Source: Hanleya hanleyi (taxonomy: Eukaryota; Mollusca; Polyplacophora; Lepidopleurida; Hanleyidae). From it: a stretch of 64,000 bases of DNA. Where the stretch lies: contig JAVTVY010037060.1 in the NCBI GenBank assembly GCA_036873755.1, positions 94,221 through 158,220 of the forward strand, given 5' to 3'. Below, one piece after another: positions 33,390 through 45,508 of this stretch. Under the pieces are notes generated by a model that did no database searches, was not told the origin of the DNA, and worked only from the letters and a program-made list of their open reading frames with translations. Position numbers and translations under genes: made by a program. Position 1 is the first letter of the stretch. Each line of letters begins with the position of its first letter.

Positions 33390-34455
33390 TCAGGTTTTTA
33401 GTCGTGTATTCTCAAGGTGGTCTGCCAGTCACGGTGGTAATCTCCATCTCATCTGTTAAGGCTGTCTTTGGCGCTCGGTACAAATTATCCAATGCCTCGG
33501 TTGGTTGGTCAGTTTTGGCGAATAGAATGCTTGTAAATGTTTTTCCAGTTTATCTGGTGTCCCGGGTGTTCCTTCAAGTGGTCAAAAAATGGCGGATTTT
33601 GCATTTCTTTTTACGCCGAAGGCCTTGCGTTCCTTAACCGGACGCTGAGGGGTCGCATAGTTTCTCCTATCTAACTTTCTTGGCAGGAACTTTCTGTTTT
33701 GTAGATACCTCTTTGGTGCCGGTGAGGGTTAGTTGATGGTAGTTATCCTGTAGCGTTAAGATGGTTTTCAAAGGAAATGTTGCTGATGACTACTAAATCG
33801 ATGCTGGCTTGTTCTTTGAGGAGTCGTCTGATGTGGTGACTGACCTGGGCTTTGCATGGAATGACAATGAATACAGGGCTAGGGTCTCCGGGAACACGAT
33901 TTTGTTGTTGGGGTTGCAGTGTCTTGTTAATAACTCTGTCTACCATGGCCTTCTGGTTCTTGTTGTGATCGGTAAAGATAGTCGTTTGGTGGCTTTCTGT
34001 TGAACATATATTTTGACTCATCCGGTTAAGGTGGATATGATGCCGGCTTTAACTTGAGTGGGATCATTGGATAGTTAATGGATATATTGGTCGATGTGGG
34101 TTGGCTTCCTATGAACACTGGTGTTCATAGTATGGTTATGCCCATGGACTGGGGGGTCTAGGAAAGTGAGCTTGGGCATTCAGGTGGTCGAGAAGGATGG
34201 TGGGTTCTTCTCGGTCTTGAATAATGGGAAACATGGTATCAACTTCTCTGTGCATTGGCCTAATGGGAAAGTGAGGAGAACGGTTCCTTCAGTTCAGTTC
34301 TAGTATATTCTAGTGATCACTTATGTGATCTATACACCTGCTCATAGAGAACTGATCGCCCCTTGCGAAGTAGGTGGAGTGGATACAGGATTCCAACAAT
34401 TTCAAAATGCTGTCAATGGTTTGGGAGGTTTTCGTAGTGGGTCAGGATTCTGTAC
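33390..34455 (-). pseudogene. Penelope-like element, 3' part, degenerate
   Basis: On the minus strand from 34455: a match to the RT stretch of the plus-strand copy (compare 35600-35670), then LTFLDPPVHGHNHTMNTSVH and a RKPTHIDQYIH block, the hallmark after RT motif 5 in Penelope-like elements, then VFIVIPCKAQVSHHIRRLLK, the linker before the GIY-YIG endonuclease. Stops and frameshifts throughout. The N-terminal half is absent. Confidence 0.8.
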
Positions 34456-36300
34456 AAGCGTCCAGCCCCTCAAACAGCCGTCGTCCAATCGACTCCGCCG
34501 GCTAGAGAAGAGTCACATCAAGACTTTCAAACATCTCACATTTCTATTAAGAGGCCGAGATATGGACATCATTGCCGAAGGCCTCCGCATGAAACCACAC
34601 GTCCAGTCAGCAGCAGTCGGATCATTTCCCAAACTGCTTCAGGCCACCATAGACCAACAAGAATTTTCATGACACCATCAAGTACAACCAGTACTGAAAC
34701 AACACAAATGCACCCAGACACTAGCAGACAGCACCAGTACTAACAAATCAACCAAAAAACCAGTAGTAAACCTCAGCAAGAAAACCTTCACAAAAGAAAA
34801 AAAAACCATATTGAACAAGGGACCAAAATTCGTTCCAGCCTCTGTACCCAAGAACAAGGGTGACTTCATAACCAACGTAGAGGCAGGCCTAAAACAGTTA
34901 GTCAGGAGGAAAAATCGACTACATGTACCTACGCCACTAGATTGTTGACATGCCACAAAAGACCCATCCACAACGAGACAATCTCACCAAAGAAGAATGA
35001 CTAGCCATCAGGGAACTCAAATCTGATAAAACCATCACCATAGTTCAAGCGCGGACAAAGGTCAGGCCAAAGTCATTATGGACCGGACCAAGTACCAGGA
35101 GATGGTAACTGAGATGCTGGTAGATACCTCAACTTACAAAACTCTAGATAAAGACCGGACCTCCAAAATTGACAAACACAACCAAGGCCCAGTGAAACTA
35201 CTACAAAACAAAGAAATACACCTAGATATGTACAGACAAATGTACAGACAAAATGTGACATCAGTCCCACAACCCCCGAAAGCTTCCCCGTAAGTACTAG
35301 CCACAGTCAAGGTTCACAAAGACCCTATGAAAGTTGGTCTGCAGTAGAGATACTGTACATTACAGCACTGCCCAGTACCTAATCCAGTTGCTAGTTGCGC
35401 TGGGGAAGACTGCCAACTACTTTATTAGAGATTCGACCGATTTTTGTGAAAACATCCTCTTCATACCCAATCCAGGCAGAATGGTCAGTTACGACGTGGT
35501 AGACCTCTTCAGCAACATCTCAAGAGAGCGTGCCACAGACATCGTCAGGAGAAGAGACACAAAATCCCAACCCCCTATGAAAACTCTCTGGACAATGACT
35601 GCATTATGAAATTGGTGGAATCCTGTATCAACTCCACCTGCTTCACATGGGGCGACCAGTTCTATGAGCAGGAGCATGGATAACCTATGGGATCCCCTCT
35701 ATCCCCGGCTAAAATACATGACTGAACTGGAAGAAACCATTCTCCACTGTTCCCATTAAACCATTGTGTTGACACAGAAAAGTTGATGAAGTTTTTTCAT
35801 TCCTTCTCGACCAACTGAATGCCAAAGATCCATAATGAAATTTACCATGGAGGCAAAAGCCGGTGACAAACTCCCTTTCCTAGACATCCTAGTTCATGGG
35901 CCTAACCAGATCCAGAAAACCGGATCCAAGTCAAGTTAAGGCCGTCATCAATCCACCTTACCCAGACGAGCCAAAAATATATGTTCAACAGAGAGCCTGT
36001 CCAGTGAAATACGCCAACTAAAGGCCGCTCACTACAAGTTTCCGAAAGCCATGGTAAACAGATTTATTAAGAAGATAATGCAAGACCAATAACAAAGTCG
36101 AATTCCCGATACCTCAGCCCTGTATTGATCGCCATTCCATACATAGTCCAGACCAAGAACAAGCCAGCATCGATGCAGTATTCATCAAGCAGATCCCTCA
36201 AAAACCATTTAAGCGCTACAGATCGACTGCCACCAACTAACCCTCCCCGGCTCAAGCGATTTATTTACAAAATTGAATGTCCCTATATCTACTGGAACCA
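34456..36300 (+). pseudogene. Penelope-like element, 5' and RT part, degenerate
   Basis: Shows, in order and in shifting frames: an N-terminal segment (34456-34672), TVKVHKDPMK (finger), MVSYDVVDLFSNI (35481-35519, first catalytic Asp), FTWGDQFYEQEHG followed by PMGSPLSP (RT motif 4), remains of the YxDD region with a deletion near 35770, FTMEAKAGDKLPFLD, and a C-terminal IPYIVQTKN linker near 36130. Many stops. It meets the opposite-strand copy head to head at about 34455. Confidence 0.82.
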
Positions 36301-37190
36301 CTGATGATTTTCCAATAATAGAGAAGAAAAGCAACTCCGAGTAGGGATGACAATTTCATTCTGTATATTTCGCTATTAGTTATAGCATCTTCAGCAAGGA
36401 AATTTGTTCACTGCTGATCGCCTGATCATGACTTGATCGAAACGTTTCTGGCTACTCAGATGAATATATCCTACAGTGTTTTGAAACACTTATTTTCACC
36501 TCAGTATTTAGGAACGTATATAATTGTATGTATTGATGAAGCAGCTTAATCGTCGCCTCAATATTCATTTACGTATTTGCGAGGATGAACCAAGCACGAA
36601 CACCATGGTTTGGTGCGTTTTACAATTTTCTATTAAAGGTTTCTGCCGAGCTCTGTGATTCGCCTCCGTGGCTTTTATAACGACTACAAATGGCCACGGA
36701 ATGATACAACATAAGTACACGAAAACATATGTAAATCATCATTTAATTCATTATCGCATCGACAGCAAGAAGAACGAAATGCTACATGGACTATTATTGG
36801 CAAGGTGAGCCCAGAATGTATACCAGGCTGTTGTCTCCAGACGACAAGATATTGGTTCAGTAGATACATGCACCACAATATATGTCCATGTATATAGCAA
36901 AGCATGTAAATCAAATCCCCGTGACACTAGTTTGGAGGATATGGCGTCCATTACTCTCACACAAGGCTATGCTCTCGGTTGTCACGTCAACGCCATGCTG
37001 TTTGCACGTCAGTCTTGACAATCTTATCTTTACTGATTAACACACCGCATATATTCTTCAAAATGTTTACACCTAGATATCGATACTTTTCTCTTGCAAT
37101 GAGAGTGGATCGTTCCTTATTCATAGAAAATGGATATTCGAAATATTATTCGGTCATAATGTCAGTCCTCGGTTAGAAATGCCAAGTCTG
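36301..37190. other. No supportable gene
   Basis: AT-rich sequence; short frames lack domains, good splice signals or codon bias. Confidence 0.4.
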
Positions 37191-37194
37191 AAAA

Positions 37195-37900
37195 TGTTAT
37201 CCTATCGACACAGTGATTTGCAGTGGAACAGGATTATTATCAGTCTAATGTGACCTGATACCACAGTTGGTGAAGAATCTGGATTGTTATCAGTCTAGGG
37301 TCACCTGATACCACAGTTGGTGAAGAATCTGGATTGTTATCAGTCTAATGTGACCTGATACCACAGTTGGTGAAGAATCTGGATTGCTATCAGCCTGAGG
37401 TGGCATGTTACCACAGTCGGTGAAGAAACAGGATTATTATCAGTCTAATGTGACCTGATACCACAGTTGGTGAAGAATCTGGATTGTTATCAGTCTAGGG
37501 TCACCTGATACCCCAGTTGGTGAAGAATCTGGATTGTTATCAGTCTAATGTGACCTGATACCACAGTTGGTGAATAATCTGGATTGCTATCAGTCTAATG
37601 TGACTTCATATCACAGTTGGTGAAGAAAATGGATTGTTATCAGTCTAGGGTGACCTGATACCACATTTGGTGAAGAATCTGGATTGTCATCAGTCTACGA
37701 TGACCTGATACCACATTTGGTGAAGAGTCTGGATTGTTATCAGTCTAAGGTGAACTGATACCACAGATGGCGAAGAATCCGGGTTTTTATCAGTCTAAGG
37801 TGACCTGATACTACAGTTGGTAAAGAATCTGAGTTGCTACCAGTCTAAGATGACCTGATACCACAGTTGGTGAAGAATCTGGATTGTTAGCAGTTTTCTG
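37195..37900. repeat. 50-bp tandem array
   Basis: About 14 units of 50 bp built on 'gaatctggattgttatcagt', 'ctaatgtgacctgatacc' and 'acagttggtgaa'. Divergence is low in the first nine units and higher toward 37700-37860. A different sequence from the 50-bp array at 4378. Confidence 0.95.
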
Positions 37901-38178
37901 ACCGATCAGTCGAGTATAGCGGGAAGGGGAGTAACCGGTCATCACTTGTACGGATACTTATCCTGAGGGGCGGGCGCTATTATCGGGTCATACAACTGGA
38001 GGCATTAGGATAAGCAGCACAACTTCGCGGTGGGACTTACTTTGTCTAGATAAGATGACACTGGAATGTTATTTCAGTATGGACGTAGTAGAAAGAGTGA
38101 TGATCAGCTGAAGTCATATATGCAACAGTATCTTCCGCATAATAAAACAGATAGCCCGTCTTCTTAGATGTGTGAAAT

Positions 38179-38761
38179 CTAGCTCGACATTTTCAGGTTT
38201 TCATAATCACTGTACTGGTGGATCGGACGTTTTAGTTTGCTGTAGCCTCTGTCCTTATCCAGTTTTGGTGGGGCTTTCTTCTTAAACATTGCATGGAGAT
38301 AGTCAATGCGAGACCGCCTGGTTGCAGTGCCGCTAGTTGGTGAAGGAACATGGCGGTCGGGTATCTCCGCAACACGATTGTTGTCTTCTTTGGATTGGGT
38401 GTGGACACCCGCTAGTATTTTGTTCTGATGTAGAGCCAATGCGTCTCCTTTGGAGACCTCGCCGACTGACTCGTATACACCACTGCTGCATGCCAGGCTC
38501 GATACACAACTGCCTTCTCCCACAAACGAAGTGTAGTCCGGGGTAGCCGCGTTACTTGGACGAACATATCCCTCACTCCTCTCAGATCCAACATCTTCAA
38601 TCGTGTCATAATGGTCAGAAGTAGTCGATCTCTTACACGCAACATTGGGGGACCCTGAAGGCAATGGAGTGATGTCTTCGTAATAAACGCTCTGTGTTGC
38701 GGATCTCTCAGCTGGGCGCGATGCTGTCTGAGGTGACTGTTTCCGGAATGCCCCAAGGATG
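38179..38761 (-). CDS. Last exon of a probable receptor-type gene: Tyr-rich cytoplasmic tail with ITAM-like motif
   Basis: After acceptor 'cttatctctgttttag' (minus strand, ending at 38762) the frame stays open for 193 residues to a TAG. Composition is Ser/Thr/Tyr/Pro/Arg-rich, without hydrophobic helix or enzyme domain. Spaced tyrosine motifs: YYEDI, YDTIEDV, YVRPS, DYTSF, YESVGEV, YSKL and YENL. The last two form YSKL-x9-YENL, within the ITAM pattern YxxL-x(6-12)-YxxL. A basic patch (RRSRIDYLHAMFKKKAPPKL) precedes them. Phase 2 in. I infer an intracellular signalling tail of a membrane receptor; the extracellular and transmembrane exons are not identified. Codon use and length argue against chance. 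Confidence 0.6.
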
Positions 38762-39182
38762 CTAAAACAGAGATAAGCCGAACATTCAGTTACATGTACA
38801 TAGAGTATAAGAGATAATTCGCCATACGGCAAATATGGATTTAGTAAATGCTACTCGACCATATATATCAACCCCATACTCATGGTCATGGTTGAATGTA
38901 CTGTACTCATTTAACTGTGAATTTACGGTGTGATTTATAACAGTGTGGTGACTTCCACGGAGTGTGGAATATAGGCCTACTGGGTAAGATGCTTATATAT
39001 ACCATGCGGGATTATCAAAGTGAGTACAACTAGGCAATAATATCGGGCTGACTGGAGTAACAATATCGCAAGCTCCTCTCAGTAAACAATTATATCCCAA
39101 AATGACAGTAGGCCTATATTACATATTTCGGACCCACGGAATATATTTTCTTTTAACTTTTTTTTGCAACAACTCTACCTGG

Positions 39183-39298
39183 ACGTTTGGGAAACGCGAG
39201 GGAAGGGGTGTGGGTAGGTCAAGATGCCCCTCAGTCCTGGACTGAGGGGCATCTTGACCCTCACCCCCCCCACCCCTTCCCTCGCGTTTCCCAAACGT
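39183..39298. repeat. 116-bp near-perfect hairpin
   Basis: 'acgtttgggaaacgcgaggg' at the left pairs with 'ccctcgcgtttcccaaacgt' at the right; the arms meet at 'ctcagtcctggactgag'. About 55-bp arms with few mismatches. The outer word resembles the 'caaaaacgtttggtagggga' stretch of the family at 22150, so it may be a shrunken foldback copy. Confidence 0.9.
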
Positions 39299-39393
39299 TC
39301 TATCCTATCGTCGGAATGACACAAAATTGAGAGCTGACATTGCATGACTTCATAGATTATCATACTGGCGTAATTTGAATTCTACTTCCTTAC

Positions 39394-39460
39394 CATCTGA
39401 GCATAGTATCACCAACAGATTCAAAATAACGAGCAGGAGGGTGTGACTGGAACGTTGCAT
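39394..39460 (-). CDS. Possible first exon with signal peptide
   Basis: Minus-strand ATG at 39460 gives MQRSSHTLLLVILNLLVILC followed by SD and a GTAAGG donor (phase 1). The length, basic start and hydrophobic core suit a signal peptide. It would be the natural 5' exon for the tail at 38179-38761, but phases differ (1 out, 2 in), so at least one further exon is needed and I could not find it in the 0.6 kb between. May be chance. Confidence 0.35.
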
Positions 39461-39499
39461 TTCCGTGGTCAAAAGTATTTTATTTCACATCACATGATC

Positions 39500-39710
39500 A
39501 TTGCCTAATGAATCATTTAATTTGCGGAAGATATCGCATAGATAAAAAATTCGAAAAATCCACCAAAAAGCATTTTTAGATTATGTCGGCGCTGTTACGT
39601 CATAAATTTTTTATATTTTCTGGTGCAGCTTTACCACAATATAATTGTGGGATGTTTGAGCCCCTTATCAAGGGGTGAGAAAAATAATTGGGGTGGGGGG
39701 TGATGTATCC
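39500..39710 (-). repeat. Dispersed 'cacagtgacgtca'-family element, short copy
   Basis: Inverted relative to 21690: 'tcgaaaaatccaccaaaaag', 'gctgttacgtcataaatt' and 'tgagccccttatcaaggggt'. Confidence 0.6.
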
Positions 39711-40062
39711 CAAAAGTCAAAGTCTTGTAGTAGTCATTTTCGTCATTAGGAAATCGGGGACATGAATCATTTGGAAAATGATGGTGAGATGAGTTTTGAA
39801 CTCGTAATGCGGAAAGGAGCACGGATTCAGGGAGTGTTAAATCTTTCTAGCAAATATACGACCTCATGCCAAGGAATTATGAGGGGAATTCTGAATGATT
39901 CAACCCTCGGCAGTGGATGATTTAACCCGCGGACTAGATGATTTAACCCGCGGACTAAATGCATTTAACCCGAGGTCTAATTCCATTTATTTAGGGCTAA
40001 ATTGACCAATTGTATTACATTTTCTAACCTCGAGTTGTATACATTTAGCTCTCTAAACGATG

Positions 40063-40216
40063 TACACGCTTAAAACTAAAGTGTTGTAAAGTGTTGAAAT
40101 AACACTTTAAGTGTGTCCACAGGGACTGCACTTTAAAGTGCTGTCCCTCTGGACACACTTAAAGGGTTATTGCAACACTTTACGAGTAGGTTTCGACACT
40201 TAGTTTTAAGCGTGTA
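40063..40216. mobile_element. 154-bp palindromic MITE in the left foldback arm
   Basis: Starts 'tacacgcttaaaactaaagt' and ends 'acacttagttttaagcgtgta' (inverted); the inside is also palindromic around 'cactttaagtgtgtccacag' and 'ctctggacacacttaaag'. Missing from the right arm at the matching place, so it was inserted after the arms formed. Confidence 0.85.
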
Positions 40217-41049
40217 GCCCTCGGGCTTGAATATTTAACCCTCGATGTGATTGATTCAATCCTCGGACTAAATGATTTAACCCTTGGACTAAATAATTTA
40301 ACCCGCGGACTAGATGATTTAGCCCGAGGGCTAGATTGTCCAATCAATTGTGCGTATCTAGACCGCATATTGCACGGACCTACCAAGTTTAGAAGGTCGG
40401 TCACAACAAATATACATCTTTCTTCGGTGAACATTTGAGGATAATCTGTTATCAGTCTACGATCGCAGTTCAAAATTTTTGTCTGCTACCCAAGACTTCG
40501 GCCGTATATTTAGGCCTAGGCAAACATGTATTTGTGAGAATGCGTCATGGTTGTCTCAGCCAAATATCTATTGAGAACGTGTTGTGCGATATTTTGAGAA
40601 ATAAAAATTATAGTCTTCTAAGACTTATGTAACTGGTGCAAAGCATATCTGTAGTAGAACTGTTTGTTTGAAACATTTTCTGTTGCCAGGGTGGTCGAAT
40701 ATCTTAGCTACGGTAAATCTTCTTGTTCTTCTCCTAAGAAGGATTTATACCCGATAATCCGATTAATCAAATTTTCCCCACTTCTTGTCAGTCTTTTGGC
40801 GATTTCTCTCCAATGGCTTGGAGTATGTCCATGAAAATTCACCCACTCCCGACAATCTCGACACGAGAAAGATATTGAAAAAAGAAAAATCACATTTACA
40901 TTGTCCGTAATTTTAGTCTGGAAATGTAAATCGGGCTTGACTCGATCTGTAAGTGTCAAACAATAGTACAGGACCACAATTTTCCCCATGTATTACATAT
41001 ATACCGAGATGAAAATATTAAACAAATCCTTCTCAATATTTATTTTTCA

Positions 41050-41664
41050 TTTCATATTTCTTGATTTTTCAGGTGAATTTGACTTTATATTGGGCTAATA
41101 TCACTTTGGCTGTATTGTTTGACACTTGTATAGATCAACTTAACCAGTACTGCCTTCTGCGACATGTCCATGCGTTCATTCACCATTCATATCGGCTTCC
41201 ACTTAACTTTCAAAACTATTTTACTAGACAAGCTGCTGTTCATCAGTATCAGACAAGAACACGAACTATTAATTTATATCGACCCTTTCACTACTCCAAT
41301 CTTTCCTATTATACTTACAAGACAGCGGGACCTCGAGAATGGAACAAAATACCCCCGCACCTAAAGACCATAAACTCATGCTCACTTTTTAAATCTAAGT
41401 TAAAACTATATCTACTTCATTTGTAAGTGGTTTCGCGCTCTTTCGCAAGTACAGCCTGGCCAGATTTAGATTTAGGTCACCTACCATGAGCAATAGAAAT
41501 TAATACATGCCTGTTACTCTGGGATAGAACAAGTCCATTGGACTTTATTCCCGCCTCGATCATGCTATTTAACAATCCATTCTTGCCTAAATTTTCCATT
41601 TATGTAAAATTGATATGTAATATTGTATTTCCATGGTGAATAAATCTAATCTAATCTAATCTAA
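41050..41664 (+). pseudogene. 5'-truncated non-LTR retrotransposon (LINE), 3' end
   Basis: The frame 41061-41426 ends in the usual LINE ORF2 C-terminal block: HSYRLPLNFQNYFTRQAAVH, KTAGPREWNKIPPHLK and SLFKSKLKLYLL. After a TAA and about 210 bp of 3' UTR it ends in 'aataaatctaatctaatctaatct', a short simple-repeat tail. All RT motifs are lost by 5' truncation. It lies between the two foldback arms. Confidence 0.82.
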
Positions 41665-43259
41665 AAACTTGACGCTGCATTTGGGGTTCTAATGTTCAAC
41701 TGGGTTAGCCTCGATTGGCATTCCCATTGACTCAAATTATCGACGAAATGAATATAAATATTGAATCATTTTTAATTTTTTTTTTCATTTTTCTTCTTCT
41801 CGTATCGAGATTGAAATGTGGGTGAATTTTCATGACCATACTCCAAGCCATTGGAAAGAAATCGTCAAAATATTGACAACGGATGGGAAAGTTTGATTAA
41901 TCAGATTTTCGGGTATAAATCTCCCTTAAATACTATACAAGAAGGGTGGTGCGTTTATAACAACGTTTTGGCGTAGTGTGGCATGTACCGCACTCGCGAT
42001 CTCTGTATCTCCGAAAGTACCGTCGTTATCAGACTCGGTCATCTTTCACACTAGAATTCGATAAATATATTCCACGTGGCCATTTTGTAAACTTATTCTT
42101 GATTGACCCGTACGATATGCGGTCTACAAACGCACAATTGATTGGACAATCTAACCCTCGGGTTAAATAATCTAGCTCTCGGGCTAAATCATCTAGTCCG
42201 CGGGTTAAACCATTCAGTCCGAGGATTGAATCAATCACTCCGAAGGTTAAATGTTCAAGCCCGAGGGCTAAATCTTTTAGTCCGATACTTTTTTCTCGTG
42301 GTTCAGAAAATGTACCGGTATCACAATTGGTCAGTTTAGCCTTAAGTAAATCGATTTAGACCTAGGGTTAAATATTACATTCGAGGATTAATTCATTCAG
42401 TCTGGGAGCTGAATCGATTAGCCCGAGGGCTAAATGATTTTAACCTGGGGTTTAGGAAATGTATCACAATTGGTCGATTTAGCTCTAGGATTAAATCGAA
42501 TTAGACCTAGGGTTAAATGCATTTAGTCCGAGGACTATTTGTGAGATTTTGTCCACTAGCGCCAACCATATCCGACTGTCCATGCGCAGGAGCAGAATAT
42601 TTGTGACCCGTGATAGGGTTGAACACACGATGGTCGATCCGTATAGCCACGGCAAAATACATGAAGACATTGGGAGTTGGACTTATAGTATACAGTATTA
42701 CCATGTACTGTTCAACTCCTCAATGCGGGTGATCTATAAATAGTACTGCCGTCAGGATCTATAAATAGAACAGGGTCTCTGGAGCGATGACGTCATCGGC
42801 GACCAGCAAATCTCAACATGTTTTCTTCTATGGTATGAATGCATTTGATACATACAACCACACGTTAGTATTATATAATATACATGTAGCATGTACAATC
42901 GCTTGCAAAAGGTCAAAAACATCCGTGCAGGTCCGTTTTTGTCAGATCGGTAGATAAAAAATGGCGCCCGCTCGTCAAATTCCCGGATGATATGAAAATT
43001 CACATCGTAGCGCCATCTTTACACTCTGGACGCAATGACGACGACTCTGAGGGGGCAATAACTCTGCTGACGGCTTTCCCAAGGAGTATTAGGTAGGAGT
43101 ATTGGGGCGGTCATTTTTTCTTCTTGTAGATTTTACTATGGGGTGTGGCATCTTGTTTTCTACCACCAGTACAAGACGGTGGCTGGGGTCTCTTGGTCAT
43201 GGGGTGAATTTTGTTGAGTTATGATGACGCATGAGTAATAAATAGGCGGATCGGGGTGG

Positions 43260-44790
43260 GCGTTTAGGGGTGGAGGTGGATTATCCTTGGTCCGAATGGG
43301 CCATGGGAGATGTAGCACCTGTGGGGGGGGCGTCCGAGCGTCCGACTGGACCGGTGTGGCGTGGAAGGAAGGCTATAGAGCGCATAAGCAATCGAGAAGT
43401 TGTAGCGATAGTGGGAATTTTGGAGGTGCGCAAGGGCGTATTTGAGAGATTGAGGGGCTATATCGCATCCAAGTAGGACGTGTAGGGTCCCATATTGAAG
43501 CTCTTGCGGTGTACACCACGACTTGAAGGATGGAAATGTCATAATTGACGTCATTGGTAACGTCATCAGTAGGAGTAGTAGCGAAAGCGGGCATTTTGGG
43601 GGTGCGTGAATTGTGTTTGAGTGATCGAGGGACCATTCTTGGTCCGAATGGGTCGAGTCAAGTGTCATAGTAAAGCACCTGTGGTGGAGCGTCCGACTGG
43701 ACGAATGTGGCGTGGACGGAAGGCTATAGCGCGCATGCGCAGTCGAGGAGTAGTAGCGAAAGTGGCCATTTTGAAGGTGTGCAGGGGTGTATTTAAAAGA
43801 TTGAGAGGCTATACCGCATCCAGATAGGGCGTGTAGGGTGTCATATTGAAGCTCTCGCGGTGTAAAACACACTTGAGGGTGTCATCAGTGACGTCATTAG
43901 TGACGTCTTCAGGAGTAGTAGTGGAAGCGGGCATTTTGGGGGTACGTGTGGGTGTGTTTGAGTGATCGATGGATCATTATTGGTGCGAATGGGTCATGTC
44001 AAGTATCGTAGTGAAGCACCTGTTGGGGAGCGTTCGACTGGACGGGTGTGGCGTGGAAGGGCGGCTTTAGCGCGCATGCGCAGTCGAGGAGTAGCGAAAG
44101 TGGGCATTTTGGAGGTGGGCAGGGGTGTTTTTGAAAGATTGATGGGCTATATCTGATACAAATAGAGCGTGTAGGGGATCATATTGAAGCTCTCACAGTG
44201 TGGGCAACGACTTGAGGGTTGTCCATGTCATCAGTGACGTCATTGGTGACGTCTTCAGAAGGAGTAGTAGCGAAAGCGGGCATTTTGGGGGTGCGTGTGG
44301 GTGTATTTGAGTGACTGAAGGACCATTCGTGGTCCGAATGAGTCGTGGGAGGTGTCATGATGTAAACAGGGAATTGTCAGAAAAGGACATGGGAATGGAC
44401 GTTTTAGCCTCGAGATGGACTACTATTGGTCCGAATGGCGTGCGGTAGGTGTCATAGTGAAGCACTCGTGGAGGAACCTCCCACTGGACTGGTGGGTCGT
44501 GGAAGTAGGGAATATGGCGCGCATGCGCAGACAGAGATTTGTGGGTAAAAGGGTACGGGAAGGGACGTTTTGGGGTCGACATGATCCACTATCCGTCCGA
44601 AGCATTTTGAAGCACTCGTGACTTCGACTAGATGGGAGTGTATTGGAAATACCGCATATGTGCGCATGCGCAGTAGAAAAAGTGCATTGCAAGGGCCGCT
44701 TTGGTGTCGAGATGTTTCAAAATTAGTCGGAATGGGTCGTGTGAGGTATACTAGTCACGCACTCGTGGAATAGAGTCAGGCTGGGGAGTG
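43260..44790. repeat. ~345-bp tandem units with NRF1-type palindromes (element A)
   Basis: Four to five degenerate units starting around 'ttggtccgaatgggtc' and holding 'gagcgtccgactggacg', 'gtggcgtggaaggaaggc' and 'gcgcatgcgcagtcgagg'. Unit spacing is about 342-352 bp. GCGCATGCGC occurs at 43731, 44072, 44519 and 44662. The same units make up the arms of element B. Confidence 0.8.
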
Positions 44791-44934
44791 ATATGAGCCT
44801 GTGCATTCGGAAAAAGGGGAGATTCGGAAGTGCGAAGGAGCGCTTCTCGGGAGAGGTGGCCATGTTCGCTCTCGCTACCTGGTGGAGTTACCTAAACGTA
44901 TGTGTGCAGGTGTGAGTGTGTGTGTTTGGTGGAG

Positions 44935-44982
44935 GTGGAAGAGGAGGAAGAGGAGGAGGAGGAGGAGGAGGGGGGAGGGGGA
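44935..44982 (+). repeat. (GGA)n microsatellite
   Basis: A 'gaggaagaggaggaggagga' tract within element A, open on the reverse strand as polyproline only. Confidence 0.85.
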
Positions 44983-45209
44983 ATGCGAGTAAGTGTTTGG
45001 TCATATAAAGTCGTTTGTAAACCATTAGACTGTATCCAAACATGAATGGGGTCATATTGAAGATTTTATCCGATATAGCCAGCATGGTGGTGATACGCGT
45101 GCGCATGCGCAATGAGTAGTAGTAGAGAAAGAGGAGTTGTGGAGGTGTTGACTGCCCATGCACTTGAAGGTTATATGCATAACAATACTTGCAGCGAGAG
45201 AAGGGTAAT

Positions 45210-45295
45210 CCCACGCCTTAATGCCTATGTTAACGCCTCAACGTTTATCTTAACGAATTAACACCATAGCATAACGCCTTGACGCTATGATGCTG
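45210..45295 (-). repeat. Iteron block, element A gene 3' side
   Basis: 'cgccttaatgcc', 'taacgcctcaacg' and 'cataacgccttgacgc', the inverse of the GCGTTAAGGCG-type words beside the gene in element B. Confidence 0.6.
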
Positions 45296-45508
45296 ATTCT
45301 CCTCTCCATCCTATCCAAGCTGGGGATGCCGCGCTGGATTGCTTGCAATTCAAGTATGCTCTTGTCCAATCAGAGGCAGCTATTTGGCGCTGCATCTGTC
45401 ATATTCGTTCTTGCCCGTTAGATGTATTCTCGGCTGCTCTTGTCCAACCAGAAGTCGCCATTTCTGAAAGTTCAATCTTCGGCCATGTTCGCTCTGATCC
45501 GTTTGTTC

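Larger units (their letters stand above)
39895..42535. mobile_element. Large foldback element with LINE in the loop
   Basis: Left arm 39895-40870 and right arm 41800-42535 are inverted copies. Matching landmarks: 'cggactaaatgcatttaacc' with 'aattgaccaattgt' (left 39948-40020, right 42440-42535), 'tccaatcaattgtgcgt' plus 'tagaccgcatat' (left 40340-40375, right 42112-42150), and 'ccaatggcttggagtatg' with 'catgaaaattcaccca' (left 40810-40850, right 41815-41860). The outer arms are packed with roughly 20-30-bp 'gatttaacccgcggactaaa' units, whose translations are not genes. The right end abuts element A. Confidence 0.85.

Noticed and set aside
37195..37900. CRISPR-like array
   Set aside because: The 50-bp units are contiguous tandem repeats without unique spacers, in an animal genome.
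39895..42535. Short Leu/Asn/Gly/Arg-rich frames such as those around 40250 and 42150
   Set aside because: They read the repeated 'ttaacccgcggactaaa' word of the foldback arms.
43264..44692. Ser/His/Pro-rich frames up to 202 codons on the minus strand
   Set aside because: Translations of the ~345-bp tandem units in element A; equally long frames occur on both strands at the same place.
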